NCBI GenBank assembly: GCA_001970855.1
Contig: LSSN01001623.1
Location: forward strand, 1-37,237
Length of the DNA stretch: 37,237 bases
Direction of reading: 5' to 3'
Origin: Smittium culicis
Lineage: Eukaryota > Kickxellomycota > Harpellomycetes > Harpellales > Legeriomycetaceae
In this document: in pieces, positions 33,961 to 37,237 of the stretch
Position numbering within the stretch: the stretch's first letter is position 1
Layout of the letters: every line of letters starts with the position of its first letter
Translations under genes and position numbers: made by a program
The notes under the pieces: generated by a model
Databases searched by the model: none
Told to the model about the DNA's origin: nothing
Seen by the model: the letters and a program-made list of their open reading frames with translations, nothing else

Positions 33961-34745
33961 GCATCACTAGCCTTGAAGCCTTCGAACCCAAATGCACCAA
34001 AATCTGCAACTACGGATGATTCTGATACAGAATGGGGGTAAAATCAGCGACATAATGACGGTGAGAAGAATTTTGGATGCAAAAACGCAACAGGAATCAT
34101 CAAACTACAAAAAAAGTTCGATTCTATCACACGTGTTAATACTGAAAGTTCTATTATGAATATCTAGAAGTCCTAATTCTGGTGAAAAACATAAAAAAGG
34201 TCTATGTTTACCAACGAAGACACAAAATTGAGTGTATAAATGTTAAATTTGGCAAAATAGTGGTGTAAAATCACCATGGATAATTAAATATCAGTAAAAA
34301 TTACTCACATATCCGGTAAGGGAAACGAGTTAGCAGACTGACTCTCCCGCAAAGCGAATAGACCCTGCGAGTGGGAGCTTTCCAGGAACTGTTTCAACTT
34401 ATAAACAAGGTTTGGGGTCCACTAAAGGCATAAGTTTATGCATCAAAAATTGAACACAAGTTAAAAGCATATTTTTCGCAAGTCCCAGAATTCAATTCCC
34501 TGCGTACAGATGCACTACTAGATCCTTGCCCAAAATCTTAGGAAACGCAAAACCACTACAAATTCTAATTTTACCAACAATAATAAGGGTAATAATAGAG
34601 AGACTATCTGTAATTATAATTGTGAATAATTTTCTAGCACAGCAATGCATCCCACTATTATCAAAGATAGTATTATGAACGTAGACCAATCTACCAGTAG
34701 CACATCGCCTATGGAAAATAAAAGTATGTAAAATATCAGAAAAAA
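33960..34745 (+). pseudogene. RNase H and linker remnant of relic 2
   Basis: ATTDDSDTEWG (about 34005-34041) corresponds to the first catalytic Asp region of RNase H. A central part is lost or scrambled. The C-terminal part resumes at 34320: GKGNELAD, LSRKANRPCEWELS, then after a frameshift NKVWGPLKA, VYASKIEHKLKAYFSQVPEF and NSLRTDALLDP. Beyond 34530 the motifs LILPTIIRVIIERLSVIIIV and LPVAHRLW match the linker that precedes the recombinase in these elements. Several stops. Confidence 0.75.
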
Positions 34746-34879
34746 AGGTACAGTCCTCCATTTGAGGAAAAAACATTGATATCAAATGTAGTGAGACCAA
34801 ATAAAATAAAGTCCTATAATACATACTGGAAAAATTACTGTTAATGGGCCTCTGAAAATAGTCACGAACCAAAAAAATA

Positions 34880-35640
34880 ATATTCTATACGCTTTTTCAA
34901 ATTTCCTGGTATCATTGAAGCTGAAGCCAGAATCATTGTAAATGGATTCAACAGCTATATTAGAACATATATTTAACACCTAATCAGGTTTAAAACCCAT
35001 ATCTACAGACAAAAGATTTTTTAGGTAACTATCTGGACTAAAGAACAGCATAAAAAAAGTACCAACAAGTATACCAACATGAAATATAGGTTTAATGCTT
35101 GAATTAATTAATTAATTCATGGGGCGAAAATAAAAATTTAATCACAATATTTAAAGCAATAAATTTATCATCTTACTAGAACTAGCAATAAGTTGGCGTC
35201 CGCGCAGCAAATTAAAAGAAATAATGCGCGAACAGATACGCGAAGATGAAAATAAAAAATCATTTTTGTGGTGCCTACACTATAATTTTAGGTGAGAAAA
35301 ATCGATATTAACATCAAATTTTAGTATGAATAAAAATCTATACCCAGTTAAAACATTATAAAAATATTTAGATATTATTAAAAACTATGTAATAGGCCAT
35401 TATGCAGATAATATGTTTTATTTTTTTGAAGCCTATTGTAAATCTGGCTTCAAAAGATAAAATTTATAATCTCTGAATTAGGCTGAAAAAAGTGCACAAA
35501 GTAATCGAACCGTAGCTGCTACAAAAGCGTTTTTTTCTGGAGTTTCGATTGAAAGAATGTTTCTATAAGTTGATTGAAAATCAGAAAATACTTTTTTAAA
35601 AAATATTTTAAACCAAAAAGAAGTGCAATAACATCATCAA
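34880..35640 (+). pseudogene. Tyrosine recombinase remnant of relic 2
   Basis: An N-terminal core-binding-like stretch (IEAEARIIVNGFNSYIRTYI, about 34914-34975) is followed in another frame by ILLELAISWRPRSKLKEIMR, with the Arg box WRPRS at 35194-35208. Then come NLYPVKTL, KYLDIIKNYVIGHYADNMFY and SAQSNRTVAATKAFFSGVSI. The last corresponds to the H-x-x-R box, but the His is now Gln (codon 35497-35499). After a frameshift, KKYFKPKR may hold the nucleophilic Tyr. DIRS elements use such an enzyme to integrate circular DNA. The remnant has at least six stops and is inactive. Confidence 0.75.
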
Positions 35641-36179
35641 AAGAAGAAAATTTTGAAATTTTGAAAATAAATTTATACTTACCAATAAATTCGAATTCGG
35701 CCTTGTTTTTCTACCACAAATCTGAGAAGGACCTTTTTTCCATCAAAAAGTCTTCAGATAGTTCTCATAATTTGATTTTTTGTAAATATTTATATTTATT
35801 TTCTTTGGAGGAGGAAAAAAGTCAATCTCCTGATAAATTTTATTAGCTACTAGAACGAAACAGGATGTGAAGTGCCGGGTAATTTTTTTTAAAATTAAAT
35901 TAGTTTGATAGAATAATTTAAGTTTAAAATGATGAAATAAAAAAAATTTTAAGATAAAAGTATAATTTCAAGCAAAAATATTTTTTTAATATCGATAATA
36001 ATTTACAAGTTGTATGGGGGATTCTGAGCAAAGAATGCGTTTTTTTTCGGCTAATGCTATTGGTATATATATTCAAAATTTTAAATGTTATTGGTGAAAT
36101 AGATAAGGGATTTTGATTTTAATATTTTCCCGTTTAGCTCTTTCTGAGGCCAAAAATTTTCCAAAATCGTTTTTAACTC

Positions 36180-36280
36180 AGTCATGGACGGTAGACAGTT
36201 TTTGATCTACCAAATTAAGTCAGCTGAATATGATAAAAATAATCTAATTCCTAGAATAAATCAATAATTGGTATAGTTAT
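36180..36280 (+). repeat. Dispersed repeat copy B with GGTAGA hairpin
   Basis: GGTAGA (36190-36195) and TCTACC (36206-36211) flank a ten-base loop ending in TTTTTGA, followed by an AT-rich tract ending in ATTGGTAT. It pairs with copy A at 30345-30470. Confidence 0.5.
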
Positions 36281-36502
36281 TATTATCAAAAAATAAAATT
36301 TTTAATTTTAAACCATAAACAAATTAATTGATTTATTTATTCAAACAGTATTGGACGGAAAATATTTAAAACTCTTTTTTTGATTAATAAAATAACTAAT
36401 GGATAAAAATTTCTTAAAGTGCATAATTATATAATTAACCAATAAAGTTTAGTTATTTTTCATAGCTAACCAATAAAACTAAACTCTAATATAGTTAGAA
36501 GA

Positions 36503-36521
36503 GGTTTGAATACCTCAAACC
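36503..36521. other. Hairpin, 7-bp stem
   Basis: GGTTTGA and TCAAACC separated by ATACC. Short and in AT-rich DNA; no function can be assigned. Confidence 0.6.
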
Positions 36522-36872
36522 AATTCTCAGTGGGTATAAAGATACTAAGGTTGCGGAGGCATGAGGTCGGTTGAAAAATTTTTTTAATATTTTTTAATAT
36601 TTTTCAAAAAATTTCTGTATGCTTTTAAATTATGTTTATTAAACTATCTGAGGCCAAAAAAAAAAGAAAAAAGTTTTTTTTTTTTTTTTAATCACGGAAT
36701 TTTATTGGTACGATAACAATAATAGAAAATACGCGGTAAATAAACTAAAAAAATAGAAATTCGGTGCAAGGCATACAAAAACTAATATTCTAATACTAAT
36801 AAATTCCTCTGCCGGTCTACCGGCTGCGAACCTAAAGGGAAATGGGATCAATCTACCAACCGAAAGATCTAC

Positions 36873-37237
36873 CCAGGCATTGCTTCAAGTAGGCTGGATG
36901 ACTGGTTACAAGCAGTCATGGAATTAAGCTCGTTCCAACAAAATTGAATTCGTTGAGATCATTGAGCTCCTAGTCAGAGCCTACATCTAACAGGATTAAT
37001 AAAAAATAGGCTCCTACCCAACTGTGGGAATGATCGACCTGGCTCTCCTACAATAAGCTGCTAAACGGCTGAGTTCCGTATTGCTGTCGAACGCTGGACT
37101 TGTGCACAGATAATGTCTCAGACTGTGCTAAACGAATCGGTTCCTCCTGTTTCTAGATGGTCCTCCTCTGGAATCGCTGTCCTCCGAATCGCTGCGCGTT
37201 GCCTTCACTATCCCCGACCAAGGATAGTGCAACGCTG
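36873..37237 (+). pseudogene. GC-rich gag-like retroelement fragment at the window edge
   Basis: The last 450 bases are far GC-richer than the DNA to their left. On the plus strand one frame reads PGIASSRLDDWLQAVMELSS followed by three stops close together and then LHLTGLIKNRLLPNCGNDRP. DDWLQAVMELS preceding a hydrophobic helix resembles the start of a Ty3-type gag domain, and KIEFVEIIELLVRAYI in a second frame would continue it. This is weak, by-eye evidence. Another repeat type is possible. Confidence 0.3.
37196..37235. other. Long GC-rich hairpin at the right edge
   Basis: GCGTTG (37196-37201) pairs with CAACGC (37230-37235) and CACTATCC (37206-37213) with GGATAGTG (37222-37229), leaving a CCTT bulge and an eight-base loop. 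Fourteen base pairs in total. It lies two bases from the window end. Confidence 0.8.

Larger units (their letters stand above)
32184..35640 (+). mobile_element. DIRS-type retrotransposon relic 2 (gag-like, RT, RNase H, tyrosine recombinase)
   Basis: Plus-strand element with the DIRS order: gag-like 32184-32432, RT from 33160, RNase H from about 34000, tyrosine recombinase about 34880-35630. The recombinase in place of an integrase is what assigns it to DIRS-type elements. Large parts still share one frame despite many stops. Each catalytic centre that can be located is damaged. Relic 2 differs clearly in sequence from relic 1, so at least two DIRS families are present. Terminal repeats could not be defined. 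Confidence 0.82.
35641..36790. other. AT-rich gene-free stretch right of relic 2
   Basis: No coding motif recognised. CTGAGGCCAAAAA occurs twice (about 36144 and 36649). A hairpin GGTTTGA/TCAAACC sits at 36503-36521. The second copy of the GGTAGA hairpin repeat lies at 36190-36211. The terminal repeats of relic 2 may be in here but could not be delimited. Confidence 0.5.

Noticed and set aside
34492..34979. Minus-strand ORFs of 126 and 65 codons as membrane proteins
   Set aside because: They are the complement of plus-strand relic 2; the hydrophobic look comes from AT-rich antisense reading.
35574..35846. Plus-strand 90-codon ORF as a gene
   Set aside because: Its first residues (KKYFKPKR) are the end of the relic 2 recombinase in a shifted frame; the rest is Ser/Lys-rich AT-rich sequence without a match.
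1..37237. tRNA, rRNA, CRISPR or bacterial operon structure
   Set aside because: No cloverleaf with A and B boxes, no rRNA-like block and no regularly spaced repeats with unique spacers were seen; introns and retroelement types indicate a eukaryote.

Overview
The window reads as a small two-gene island in a very AT-rich fungal genome that is otherwise packed with dead retrotransposons. The two real genes carry short spliceosomal introns (49-100 nt, GT...AG). Everything else recognisable is a decayed DIRS-type or Ty1/copia-type retroelement. AT-richness, the DIRS families and the large low-complexity insertions fit an early-diverging fungus such as Zoopagomycota/Kickxellomycotina (Harpellales-like). 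That placement is an inference and was not tested with a search.

Layout. 1-264: 44 perfect TAGTCA hexamers. About 265-2657 (-): DIRS-like relic 1 (gag, reverse transcriptase, RNase H). About 2660-5890: AT-rich, no gene. About 5900-8800 (-): Ty1/copia relic (RT and RNase H), possibly with weak integrase traces up to about 11.05 kb. 12582-12790: GC-rich, LTR-like island in AT-rich filler. 15706-27756 (-): one nine-exon gene, an IML1/DEPDC5 orthologue of 3802 residues, assembled here from nine open stretches. 28910-29945 (-): four-exon RAD14/XPA of 283 residues. About 31322-31832 (+): gag-like relic whose 3' end is homologous to the left-hand hexamer region. About 32184-35640 (+): DIRS-type relic 2 with gag-like, RT, RNase H and tyrosine-recombinase parts in order. 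36873-37237 (+): GC-rich gag-like fragment ending in a strong hairpin.

The two genes have unrelated cell roles. IML1 is the GAP-bearing subunit of SEACIT/GATOR1, which restrains TORC1 at the vacuole when amino acids are scarce. RAD14 is the damage-verifying scaffold of nucleotide excision repair. They lie head-to-tail with 1.15 kb between them and show no sign of shared control.

The points most worth following are the more than doubled size of IML1; the left-hand hexamer satellite, which appears to have grown out of a repetitive retroelement coding stretch; and the strong TAG bias among the stop codons of relic 1, which is what a CpA-to-TpA (RIP-like) process would leave. No RNA gene, CRISPR array or intact mobile element was found.
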